A DNA stretch of 7,303 bases from a bacterium (lineage in GTDB: Bacteria > Hydrogenedentota > Hydrogenedentia > Hydrogenedentiales > SLHB01): positions 1 to 7,303 of the forward strand of contig JAAEQP010001142.1 in the NCBI GenBank assembly GCA_024231375.1, read 5' to 3'. Position 1 is the first letter of the stretch. Each line of letters opens with the position of its first letter. The position numbers and the translations under genes were made by a program. Shown here one piece after another: positions 1 through 5,459 of this stretch. The notes beneath the pieces were generated by a model. The model was not told the DNA's origin. It ran no database searches and saw only the letters and a program-made list of their open reading frames with translations.

Positions 1-72
1 ATAGGTACACGCACCCAGGTGCGGGCGCAGGCGCACGCTTCAACACCTCGCCAGTCCCGTGCATGCGTCCGT

Positions 73-92
73 TTCTCATCCATGCATGAGAA
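73..92. repeat. Inverted repeat, possible operator
   Basis: TTCTCAT at 73-79 and ATGAGAA at 86-92 are perfect reverse complements separated by 6 bases (80-85). It lies about 190 bp upstream of the first rightward gene and is not followed by a T run, so a protein-binding site is more likely than a terminator. The function is inferred from position only. Confidence 0.35.
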
Positions 93-145
93 TCACGGCC
101 CTATTCTCGCAAGATTGACGCGGATATCCCGTCACCTGGACATGG

Positions 146-160
146 TGTAAGATATATTTT
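146..160 (+). promoter_or_regulatory. AT-rich island, weak promoter candidate
   Basis: This is the most AT-rich stretch of the leader, containing TATATT at 153-158, a 5/6 match to the sigma70 -10 consensus. No good -35 element sits 16-18 bp upstream; a TTGACG at 115-120 is too far away and has no -10 at the right distance. It may be the promoter for the rightward genes if an activator or a non-sigma70 factor is used. Confidence 0.22.
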
Positions 161-278
161 GGCGGGTATTGTTAGCGTTTGGCGTGCTTGTGGGGTTGCG
201 GGGCGGAATGTGGCATGTCCCTTGCTTTAACAAGCGGCGATGAGCACAACAAACCAAATCACACAAGGAGGTGAGATT

Positions 279-563
279 ATGACAACAGTAACGGGAAACA
301 CATATCCGGTACGGGCGCAGTTAAAAGCACTCGGTGGGCGCTGGAATCGCATAGCCCAGGGGTGGGATTATGCGGATGATGAGACGGCAACACGGGCGCA
401 GTCGATTGTGGATAATGCCGGTCCGGCGGAACCGTACACGCCCCGCCGGCGGCGGAGCGGGCGCAATCGTAGTGTCTATACGCGGTTCAATTCGGGCGCA
501 GAGGTCTTCACTAACGCCAACGGGCGCTGCGAGGACGCCCCGTGCTGCGGTTGCTGTTCCTAA
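279..563 (+). CDS. Small phage protein with ARA/DUF5710-like N-terminal domain and Cys-rich tail
   Basis: The product is 94 residues. Residues about 6-44 (GNTYPVRAQLKALGGRWNR, then a GWDYADDETA segment) match the short 'lose the ligand, realign Lys-x-Leu-Gly-Gly-x-Trp' pattern of the N-terminal domain found in many phage and plasmid proteins (ARA, DUF5710-like). There it often precedes DNA-processing modules, but here none follows. A basic linker (RRRRSGRNR, about 56-64) leads to a Cys cluster CEDAPCCGCC (84-93) that could bind metal. The start was set at the ATG preceded by AAGGAGGTGAGATT, an excellent ribosome binding site, not at the in-frame ATG at 240. It is the first gene of the rightward unit. 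The domain similarity is from memory of the pattern; the role is unknown. Confidence 0.85.
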   Translation: MTTVTGNTYPVRAQLKALGGRWNRIAQGWDYADDETATRAQSIVDNAGPAEPYTPRRRRSGRNRSVYTRFNSGAEVFTNANGRCEDAPCCGCCS

Positions 564-576
564 CCCACTGACGAGC

Positions 577-588
577 CCCCGCGCGGGG
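577..588. repeat. GC palindrome in the gap between the first two rightward genes
   Basis: CCCCGCGCGGGG is a perfect 12-bp palindrome, and short complementary arms CGAGC (572-576) and GCTCG (595-599) enclose it, so the 78-base gap can form a GC hairpin in mRNA. No T tract follows, so it is not a standard terminator. It may affect transcript stability or the ratio of the flanking genes. Confidence 0.4.
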
Positions 589-641
589 CGAAACGCTCGC
601 GGGTGCGGGCGTCTGGGTGAAGGTGAACGAGAGGAGACGGC

Positions 642-950
642 ATGAAACTTGACGAAGCAAGAAAGATTGCTAGCGGACCCGAACCCACGGGGAAGACGGT
701 AAACGGCGCATGTTCTGAGTGCGTGGGGCGATTGTGCCGATACCACCAAGCGGCGGGGCTCGTGCGCTGGCATGATAGGGGGCGCGCAATACGTGACGCA
801 TACGACGGATTGAGACAACAAGAAATAAGCCGCTTCGCCGCGCTTCATGAGATCGAGAGCGACGAAGCGGGGACGGCAAGAGAGAAGGCGCGGCGTATCA
901 TGCGGGGTGAAAACCCTATCCCGCGTCATTTGATGATTTCGGGCGTTTGA
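642..950 (+). CDS. Hypothetical protein with N-terminal CxxC-x4-CxxH cluster
   Basis: The product is 102 residues and I do not recognise its family. Residues 24-35 (CSECVGRLCRYH) place C24, C27, C32 and H35 in a spacing that could hold a zinc ion. The rest is highly charged and predicted helical (about 45-92), rich in Arg and Glu, with no membrane segment. The start follows GAGGAGACGGC, a good ribosome binding site. It lies 78 bases after the first gene and 27 before the next, all in one direction. A small metal-binding protein, perhaps nucleic-acid binding, is only an inference. Confidence 0.8.
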   Translation: MKLDEARKIASGPEPTGKTVNGACSECVGRLCRYHQAAGLVRWHDRGRAIRDAYDGLRQQEISRFAALHEIESDEAGTAREKARRIMRGENPIPRHLMISGV

Positions 951-977
951 GTAAACGTGAACAAGAGAGGGGATAAC

Positions 978-1382
978 ATGAGCGCAAGAGATGATGATTA
1001 CTACCTGATGAACTGCCTAAGCCGTCGCGGCATTGACGCAGACGCGGAACAAGCGCGCGTGCTGCGGCGTGCCGAACGCACCCTGCATGGCTGGGCGGAA
1101 CAGGAATGTGGGAATGGTAACGACTGGGCAAGCTGGGCGATAGAGCGCGATGAGGACACGGGCAAGCCGTACCGCTGCATCTATCCCCATGACGGACCTA
1201 CGCGCCGTGAGTTGATCGCGGACAGGGAAGCGGGCGCGATTGCGCGGGTGCGTGCGGTATGCGCGGACCTGGGCGTTCACTGGTATCAACAGACGGACCC
1301 GCGTGGGTGCGCTCTGTACGTGTCGAGTGAACCGATTGACGGCTGCACGTATACCAACGGGGTTGCGTGCTCGGTTAGGTGA
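978..1382 (+). CDS. Conserved phage hypothetical protein (QTDPRGCALYVS motif)
   Basis: The product is 134 residues. It resembles a family of uncharacterised phage proteins I recall by three blocks: an N-terminal helical AERTLHGWAEQECG stretch (32-45), IERDEDTGKPY (55-65), and YQQTDPRGCALYVS (103-116) followed by YTNGVAC (125-131). No biochemical role is known to me. The start at 978 was preferred to an in-frame GTG-proximal start at 957 because GAGAGGGGATAAC immediately precedes the ATG. There are no membrane segments; five Cys are scattered. It ends 4 bases before the next gene, so translation is probably coupled. Confidence 0.88.
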   Translation: MSARDDDYYLMNCLSRRGIDADAEQARVLRRAERTLHGWAEQECGNGNDWASWAIERDEDTGKPYRCIYPHDGPTRRELIADREAGAIARVRAVCADLGVHWYQQTDPRGCALYVSSEPIDGCTYTNGVACSVR

Positions 1383-1386
1383 ACAG

Positions 1387-1545
1387 ATGAACACCCGCGC
1401 CCACCCTCTCAAATGCCCCCGTTGCCGCGTGCGCTGGATTGCCAGGCCGCGTGCGTGGGGGCGGATGCGGCGGGGTTGGGCGTTGTGCCCGTGTTGTCAT
1501 CGTGACGTGCGCGGGGTTGCGGGTGTAAATGAAAGGGGACGCTGA
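1387..1545 (+). CDS. 52-residue zinc-ribbon-like protein
   Basis: The ATG at 1387 follows AGGTGAACAG (weak to moderate ribosome binding site that overlaps the stop of the previous gene). The product has CPRC (10-13) and CPCC (34-37), two CxxC knuckles separated by about 20 residues, the layout of a minimal zinc ribbon, and is strongly basic (many Arg). The stop lies 2 bases before the next ATG. Such small ribbons in phages often bind DNA, RNA or host polymerase; which one cannot be said here. The longer reading from 1240 in the same frame overlaps the upstream gene and is rejected. Confidence 0.72.
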   Translation: MNTRAHPLKCPRCRVRWIARPRAWGRMRRGWALCPCCHRDVRGVAGVNERGR

Positions 1546-1547
1546 CA

Positions 1548-1748
1548 ATGACAAGAGCAAACACATACAGACATTACCGCGTCCGTTTCCACGTGCGCGG
1601 GCGGGCTCACGTCTGGGACAGGTGGGGGCCGTGCATGGGTAGCACGTTGCGTATTGCGCGGTGCGCGATTCAGGGGGTGTACGGGGATGCTTGGGGTGGG
1701 GAGATAGCGATATCGGACGATGGTGGGTGCGGGATCTGGGCTTACTAG
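1548..1748 (+). CDS. Hypothetical 66-residue protein
   Basis: I do not recognise this protein. It is rich in Arg and Trp in the first half (RVRFHVRGRAHVWDRWGP, about 11-28) and in Gly/Asp near the end (DDGGCGIWAY), with alternating hydrophobic residues suggesting a beta fold. AAAGGGGA lies 8 bases upstream of the ATG inside the end of the previous gene, so translation is probably coupled. There are no membrane segments or Cys pairs. Confidence 0.65.
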   Translation: MTRANTYRHYRVRFHVRGRAHVWDRWGPCMGSTLRIARCAIQGVYGDAWGGEIAISDDGGCGIWAY

Positions 1749-1761
1749 GAAGGGGTGAGAC

Positions 1762-2079
1762 ATGAAGGCGAGACATGAATTGATTACAGAAATGGCGCGG
1801 GCAAGGCCGCTTGTGCATATCGTCGTGGAATGGGAGGAAGATCCGAACCACGTATGGGATGGTGACGGGTCAGATCCGGTGGAGGATGGCGAAATTGCCC
1901 ATGACGTAACCGTTGTGGCGCAAACCATCATGTTTGGACGCATGATCGAGGGGGTGTCTGGCCTGGGGGGCAGTTATTCGCCGCGCGGTGGTCCGCATTG
2001 CCCCGACATACACGGGTACTTTCCGCAAATGCTGCACGAGGCCGTTGCCGCCTTAGACGCAGAGATTGCGGCTATATAA
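1762..2079 (+). CDS. Phage hypothetical protein with VEWEEDP motif
   Basis: The product is 105 residues. The block VVEWEEDPNHVW (21-32) resembles a recurring 'weeDp..sW' block seen in small acidic phage proteins, and the second half has YSPRGGPHCPDIHGY (72-86) followed by a C-terminal helix. Overall it is acidic and soluble. AAGGGGTGAGAC before the ATG is a good ribosome binding site, and the gene starts 13 bases after its neighbour. The function is unknown; family recognition rests on memory of the motif only. Confidence 0.85.
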   Translation: MKARHELITEMARARPLVHIVVEWEEDPNHVWDGDGSDPVEDGEIAHDVTVVAQTIMFGRMIEGVSGLGGSYSPRGGPHCPDIHGYFPQMLHEAVAALDAEIAAI

Positions 2080-2088
2080 CAAAACAAC

Positions 2089-2120
2089 CGCCCCCGCGCG
2101 TGGGTATGCGTGCGGGGGCG
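2089..2120. repeat. Strong GC stem-loop between two rightward genes
   Basis: CGCCCCCGCGCG (2089-2100) pairs with 2109-2120 over 12 positions with one G-T wobble, leaving an 8-base loop. It occupies most of the 56-base gap and ends just upstream of the next gene's ribosome binding site. No T run follows on the plus strand, so complete termination is unlikely; mRNA processing, stability or an RNA-level control of the next gene is possible. Confidence 0.55.
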
Positions 2121-2135
2121 CGAGGGGGTGTGAGA

Positions 2136-2420
2136 ATGACGACATGCACGATAGCGAGGGGATACGAGTACGGGGAGGACTATCTCTCGTCAGTGGTAGA
2201 CTGCGACGACGAGTTGGACGCACGGGCGTTTGTCGCGGCAGTGGTCAGCAACTTTGACGCGGCCGCGCGGGGTGAATTGGGCGCGCACGTGAGCCTGCTG
2301 CCCGGCACGTCTGAGGTGTACGGTGATGCGGCGGCGGAGTACCCGTGGAATGTGGATGACATACTGGGTGACTGCCTGGAACTGGCAAAGGATGCGGCGA
2401 TGATCGCCGTAGGGGGGTAA
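2136..2420 (+). CDS. Hypothetical acidic 94-residue protein
   Basis: I do not recognise the family. The protein is acidic, with YGEDYLSSVVDCDDELDA at 11-28, an Ala/Val-rich helix (31-45) and an acidic helical end (DDILGDCLELAKDAAM, 74-89); it shows no membrane segment. The start follows GAGGGGGTGTGAGA, and the longer in-frame reading that begins at 1998 overlaps the previous gene and runs through the stem-loop, so it is rejected. It is followed by the next ATG after only 2 bases. Acidic small phage proteins include DNA mimics, but nothing here proves that. Confidence 0.8.
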   Translation: MTTCTIARGYEYGEDYLSSVVDCDDELDARAFVAAVVSNFDAAARGELGAHVSLLPGTSEVYGDAAAEYPWNVDDILGDCLELAKDAAMIAVGG

Positions 2421-2422
2421 GC

Positions 2423-2644
2423 ATGACAGACCTAGAACTAATCGAGCAGGTGAAAGGTGACGGTGCCATAAGTGCGGCGTTTATGGGATTGGCGGGCCGC
2501 GACAAGGCGGCGTACCTCGCCGGCGTCGAACAGGGGGCGGGCGTTGCTGCCAAGATACTGCGCGACAAGGGGGTATTCAGGCCACACCGCGTACCCGTGC
2601 CGGGGGCAACGCCTCGCCGGGAGATGGTAAGCTGGCGCGCATAG
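2423..2644 (+). CDS. Hypothetical 73-residue protein, last gene of the rightward unit
   Basis: This is a small, mostly helical protein (residues 1-50 alternate charged and Ala/Leu/Gly positions), ending in a Pro/Arg-rich tail (HRVPVPGATPRRE, about 55-67). The ribosome binding site GGGGGGTAAGC overlaps the end of the upstream gene, whose stop is 2 bases before this ATG. It ends 18 bases before the terminator stem. No family is recognised. Confidence 0.78.
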   Translation: MTDLELIEQVKGDGAISAAFMGLAGRDKAAYLAGVEQGAGVAAKILRDKGVFRPHRVPVPGATPRREMVSWRA

Positions 2645-2662
2645 CCTCACCCGCCCACACTC

Positions 2663-2696
2663 AAAAGGGGACGCTCAACAACGGGCGTCCCTTTTT
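2663..2696. terminator. Bidirectional intrinsic terminator between convergent units
   Basis: AAAAGGGGACGC (2663-2674) pairs with GCGTCCCTTTTT (2685-2696) over 12 positions with one G-T wobble, and the loop has 10 bases. The T run at 2692-2696 serves rightward transcripts, and the complementary A run at 2663-2666 gives a U run to leftward transcripts. It sits 18 bases after the last rightward stop and 4 bases after the last leftward stop, exactly where a shared terminator is expected. Confidence 0.9.
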
Positions 2697-2700
2697 GCGT

Positions 2701-2880
2701 TCAGGACCGTGCGCACGTGTGCCATATCTGCCAAGGGATCGTGCGCCCGTACCAAGGTTGGTCCCAGGTTGCGCCGAATCGTATATGGCGGGGCGTGAGG
2801 TGCGTGTCGTACCATGCAAAGGTGACGCGGGGGTAAGGCGGCACGAGCGGGGGTTGGGGCGTGTACGTGTGGGCGCTCAT
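2701..2880 (-). CDS. Trp/Tyr/Pro-rich 59-residue protein, last gene of the leftward operon
   Basis: This small gene is supported by its start: ATG at 2880-2878 overlaps the TGA of the upstream gene (2879-2877) as ATGA, and its stop lies 4 bases before the terminator stem. The product begins MSAHTYTPQPPLVPPYPRV and has an unusually aromatic centre: five Trp and five Tyr, including TWDQPWYGRTIPWQIW (39-53 region). No Shine-Dalgarno site is evident, so expression likely depends on translational coupling. There is no membrane segment. I know no matching family. Confidence 0.68.
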   Translation of the reverse strand: MSAHTYTPQPPLVPPYPRVTFAWYDTHLTPRHIRFGATWDQPWYGRTIPWQIWHTCARS

Positions 2881-3188
2881 GCCGGGACGATGGTTGTGTC
2901 CGGGTTATCAAAAGGGGACGCGAGCGCGCACGGGTCCGCGGTGAGGGTGCGGAGACGTTCGCGCAGGGTGTTGTGCTGCCCCCCCTTCCAGCCGCGTTCA
3001 CGCCACCATCGTGTCAGGGTGAGCCAGGGTACTTGGCGCGGCCCCGTGCGTGCGGACAGGAGCGCGGCGTCCATCTGGGGGGTCCACTCGATCCGCACGC
3101 CACCGTGGGCAGGCTCGCGCAAGGCATCTAAAGAGGACGCGAGTTCGGGGTCGAGGGTGATGGTTTTTGGTTTCTTTGTGCCTGGCAT
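2877..3188 (-). CDS. Small Myb/SANT-like DNA-binding protein
   Basis: The product is 103 residues. Residues about 33-83 have the Trp spacing of a Myb/SANT-like helix-turn-helix: EWTPQMDAALLSAR (34-47), VPWLTLTRWWRERGW (53-67) and a recognition-helix-like NTLRERLRTL (73-82). An N-terminal basic segment (KKPK) precedes TITLDPELASSLDAL, and the tail after residue 85 looks disordered. AGAGGAGTGACCC before the ATG is a good ribosome binding site. It starts 3 bases after the GIY-YIG gene and shares ATGA with the following 59-residue gene. A sequence-specific DNA binder, regulator or nuclease partner, is inferred from the fold pattern. Confidence 0.78.
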   Translation of the reverse strand: MPGTKKPKTITLDPELASSLDALREPAHGGVRIEWTPQMDAALLSARTGPRQVPWLTLTRWWRERGWKGGQHNTLRERLRTLTADPCALASPFDNPDTTIVPA

Positions 3189-3191
3189 GGG

Positions 3192-3974
3192 TCACTCCTC
3201 TTGTAGTTGCTCTGCTTGGGCCGTAGAGAGATCAAACCACTCTCCATTCATTCGTGACGCGGAATACTTGTGGTGAAGTTCACGTTCTATGTCGCGGGGT
3301 GACTCGCCTGGGAAGGACGCAAACAGCGTCGGTTTCACGGGCATGGAGGACGCTATTGCCTGTACGCGCTTCCCCATATCGCGCGAACACCCTATTTTGT
3401 AGCACCCAGACGCGGGGTCTTTCAACACATACACGCCGCTAACTCCGAACAAGCCATCCCATGTGGGCGGTTTCCTTTTTTCGGGGGTTTGTTCTCCCAA
3501 CAACCACGGGATAAGGTGAGTCCCGTGATGCTTTTTTAGTGACCACGAAATTGACTGCCTGTAGAACGATGCAAAGTACATCTGCCACCGTTCGACAAGA
3601 TCCAATGGATCGCCCTTCTCGTATTCAAATAGCGAATCACACTCGTCTATGGCATCCAGTCTTGCCTCTTGTAGATGGGAGTACCCCTTGCAGTTTTCGC
3701 GGATCGCCTCGTCGTGCTTTACGCACACCCCCTTGTTCGCCCTTGCGTGGTCGTGATCGGACTCGTGGATTCCGAGCGGCACGCAGGGAATATCGAAAGA
3801 CTCCAGCGCATACCATAACACGCGCGCCGCACGGGGTGCGTCGGATATCGTCAAGCCTGCTATACTCTCATCAAGCCACGCGCCTGACCATACGGGGCAA
3901 TCCCCGTCATCGGGGTCACCGGGCCACTGATGTGCCCTTGCCCCTGCCCATATCAATCTGTTTGGTGTGTTCAT
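3192..3974 (-). CDS. GIY-YIG (T5orf172/MUG113-type) protein with novel N-terminal region
   Basis: The product is 260 residues. The C-terminal third (about 178-253) is a GIY-YIG domain: GVYVL (180-184) and YKIG (192-195) for the two signature strands, the conserved Arg in RDMGKRV (198-204), the catalytic-type Glu in DIERELHHKY (228-237), and GEWFDLS (244-250). These endonuclease-like domains cleave or modify DNA in homing, repair and phage defence settings. Residues 1-170 have Trp, Asp, His and Cys motifs (GDPDDGDCPVWSG, ESDHDHARANKGVC) I cannot assign. The ribosome binding site is weak (TAGG); the gene begins 7 bases after the phosphoesterase stop. Its composition is visibly more AT-rich than its neighbours, consistent with recent acquisition. 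Whether it is active is unknown. Confidence 0.85.
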   Translation of the reverse strand: MNTPNRLIWAGARAHQWPGDPDDGDCPVWSGAWLDESIAGLTISDAPRAARVLWYALESFDIPCVPLGIHESDHDHARANKGVCVKHDEAIRENCKGYSHLQEARLDAIDECDSLFEYEKGDPLDLVERWQMYFASFYRQSISWSLKKHHGTHLIPWLLGEQTPEKRKPPTWDGLFGVSGVYVLKDPASGCYKIGCSRDMGKRVQAIASSMPVKPTLFASFPGESPRDIERELHHKYSASRMNGEWFDLSTAQAEQLQEE

Positions 3975-3981
3975 ATGCCTA

Positions 3982-4830
3982 TCAGAGGGCGAGTGAGCGG
4001 GTGCGTTGGGCCTTGATGTTGACTATATGGGCGCGCCAGTCCACGAGTTCGCCGGCGGGGGAGATGTCGAAATGGGTAAGCCCCCAGTGGACGATGCCGC
4101 TGCACTCACGTGAACCGAACTTGGACCCCATAGCCTGGAGGGGTGGGTTCGTAAGCGCAAGCCAATCGGGGCCACCGCAATACTGGTGATAGTGGACATG
4201 CCCGCGGATGTAGCACTGGGCGCGGTCGGTTAGATCCTCAGCCGCCCACAATTCGCCCCAGAGTCGGTCCTTTGCGATTGCCGTGTGGCGCCCGTGGGGG
4301 ATACTGCTCGATCCGATCTTGTGCTTGAGGTCGAACACGAACCCGTCCACGTTCGGCCACTCGTGCGCGCCTATCTTGTCCCAACCCGCGCGCTCGGCCA
4401 CGATGTTTTCCCAGTCCTCGGACGCACCCACGTGATAGCCCGTGCCGTAGACGCCTATCGCCTTGAACGCGTCATCGCGCCCGTGTCGGCGAACCTCGTC
4501 GCATACCGCCACGGCCATGTCCGATTGCTCCTCCATGTCCCCGGTTATCTGCTCGGTGCCGCCCGATTTCGTGCCCTTGCCGTCGATGCAGTCGCCCATG
4601 TGGAACATGATGTCGATGGGTGCGATTGAATCGAGTATGCGCGTGAAGTTATCCCATATCTCAGTTTGCAGGACAGCCCACTTGTTGCGCTTGGTGTGGG
4701 ACTTGCGGTTCTCGCGCACCTGCCAGGTGGGTGGTGTGAGCCCCGTGAGTGCGCCACAATGCGTATCCCCGATGACGGCGATGCGCCTGAACGGTCGTAT
4801 GCTGGTTCGTTTGGGTTTGGCCTTGCTCAT
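3982..4830 (-). CDS. Phage calcineurin-like metallophosphoesterase
   Basis: The 282-residue product shows the metallophosphoesterase metal-binding order: GDTH (21-24), GDCIDG (79-84), GTGYH (129-133) in the position of the usual GNHE, IPHGRH (177-182) and GHVHYH (210-215). The blocks TEQIT...DM, GYHVGASEDWE, KHKIGSSSIPHGRHTA and CSGIVHWG match a phage subfamily that I recall with GT-x-x-H in place of GNHE. The enzyme would use two metal ions to hydrolyse a phosphate ester, with nucleic acid or nucleotide as likely substrate; this is not visible in the sequence. The start at 4830 follows GGGAGGGCACGC and forms ATGA with the upstream stop; the longer in-frame reading from 4878 overlaps that gene. 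There is no signal peptide, so it acts in the cytoplasm. Confidence 0.92.
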   Translation of the reverse strand: MSKAKPKRTSIRPFRRIAVIGDTHCGALTGLTPPTWQVRENRKSHTKRNKWAVLQTEIWDNFTRILDSIAPIDIMFHMGDCIDGKGTKSGGTEQITGDMEEQSDMAVAVCDEVRRHGRDDAFKAIGVYGTGYHVGASEDWENIVAERAGWDKIGAHEWPNVDGFVFDLKHKIGSSSIPHGRHTAIAKDRLWGELWAAEDLTDRAQCYIRGHVHYHQYCGGPDWLALTNPPLQAMGSKFGSRECSGIVHWGLTHFDISPAGELVDWRAHIVNIKAQRTRSLAL

Positions 4831-5165
4831 GCGTGCCCTCCCGTGTCTGTGTATGCCAGCTTCCACCCGTACTGCCACGCGAACTCCTCGGCGGCTTTGC
4901 GGGCGCGCGCCCTTGTGCGTGCGAGTGATGGTGCGGAAAGCAGTTCATTGCGGACCTCGGCGTCGTTCATGAACAGATCCGTAAGCCAGTCAACGAATGC
5001 GTCTTGCTGCTCCACTGTCCACGTGTGGGTGTGATACCAAGTGTCGTTGCTGAGATCGAGTGTGTAGCGATTGGCGCCCACGCGACGGCACATCTCGATG
5101 AGGATGCGGCGCGTACCAGGGGCGTGTAGCGCTATTCGGGTTGGTCGTTTTGGGGTGTCTGCCAT
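4827..5165 (-). CDS. Small phage protein (WTxEQxxxFxxWL ... YGWKL)
   Basis: The product is 112 residues. HTWTVEQQDAFVDWLTDLFM (47-66), a helical VRNELL (71-76), a basic RTRARARKAAEEF helix (83-95) and the closing AWQYGWKL (96-103) follow an arrangement I recall in uncharacterised small phage proteins. The role is unknown; the shape suggests a soluble all-helical protein. AGGAG eight bases before the ATG supports the start at 5165, whose A is shared with the upstream stop (TAATG); the end overlaps the phosphoesterase start as ATGA, so the three genes are translationally linked. The longer reading from 5345 is rejected because it lacks a ribosome binding site. Confidence 0.86.
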   Translation of the reverse strand: MADTPKRPTRIALHAPGTRRILIEMCRRVGANRYTLDLSNDTWYHTHTWTVEQQDAFVDWLTDLFMNDAEVRNELLSAPSLARTRARARKAAEEFAWQYGWKLAYTDTGGHA

Positions 5166-5449
5166 TACTCGTTCTCCTGTTTTGCGCGTGAGATTACCTC
5201 GATGCGCTCGATGCAGCCCGATGGGATTGTGGTGTAATCGCCGTAAAAGTCCTTGGCGTCTGGATAGCCGCCGTGAACGAGCTTGACGTAGCGCCGCTTG
5301 AATGGCCCGCGAGTGCGGTGTTCCACAAGACGCCCCTCGCTCCACGAGACGGCGAGCCCGGCGTCCTTTTCCTCTGTGTTATTCTGCCCCTGGGTATCCC
5401 ACCACCAGACGCGCACGCAGTCGCCCGTGTTTGCGAGTTGTCCACTCAT
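5165..5449 (-). CDS. Hypothetical small beta-rich phage protein
   Basis: The product is 94 residues with VRVWWWDTQG at 12-21, an SEGRLVEHRTRGPFKRRYVKL stretch (37-57) and IERIEVI near the end (80-86). Short alternating strands and turns suggest a small beta barrel such as an SH3-like fold, but this is inference. AAAGGGGACGT precedes the ATG; the longer reading from 5512 would overlap the upstream gene. Its stop TAA shares one base with the next start. I do not recognise a named family. Confidence 0.8.
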   Translation of the reverse strand: MSGQLANTGDCVRVWWWDTQGQNNTEEKDAGLAVSWSEGRLVEHRTRGPFKRRYVKLVHGGYPDAKDFYGDYTTIPSGCIERIEVISRAKQENE

Positions 5450-5459
5450 ACGTCCCCTT

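Larger units (their letters stand above)
1..278. other. Non-coding leader region upstream of the rightward genes
   Basis: I see no convincing gene on either strand here. The stretch precedes the first rightward gene and is the natural place for its promoter. It holds an inverted repeat (73-92) and the only AT-rich island nearby (about 146-160). An ATG at 240 is in frame with the first gene but has no ribosome binding site, so I treat 240-278 as leader. Nothing tells whether a divergent unit lies beyond the left edge. Confidence 0.6.

Noticed and set aside
321..929. 202-codon open frame on the minus strand
   Set aside because: It lies antisense to two rightward genes with good ribosome binding sites, has no binding site of its own, and its Arg/Pro/Ser-rich product is typical of an antisense frame in GC-rich DNA.
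1375..1943. Two long minus-strand frames (to 1851 and 1943)
   Set aside because: Both are antisense to three tightly spaced rightward genes and low-complexity (Pro, Ser, Thr, His rich).
2909..2921. Second copy of CAAAAGGGGACGC found in the terminator (2662-2674)
   Set aside because: It lies within the Myb-like gene without a partner arm; AAAGGGGACG is also a recurring ribosome-binding-site word here (for example near 1532 and 5455), so chance or word bias is enough.
2695..3276. 193-codon plus-strand frame
   Set aside because: It is antisense to the Myb-like and 59-residue genes and would read out of the terminator stem; it lacks a ribosome binding site.
3539..4189. 216-codon plus-strand frame
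   Set aside because: It is antisense to the GIY-YIG and phosphoesterase genes, whose motifs are certain.
4901..4912. Perfect 12-bp palindrome GGGCGCGCGCCC
   Set aside because: It lies inside a coding region and encodes an Arg/Ala run, so codon use in GC-rich DNA explains it.
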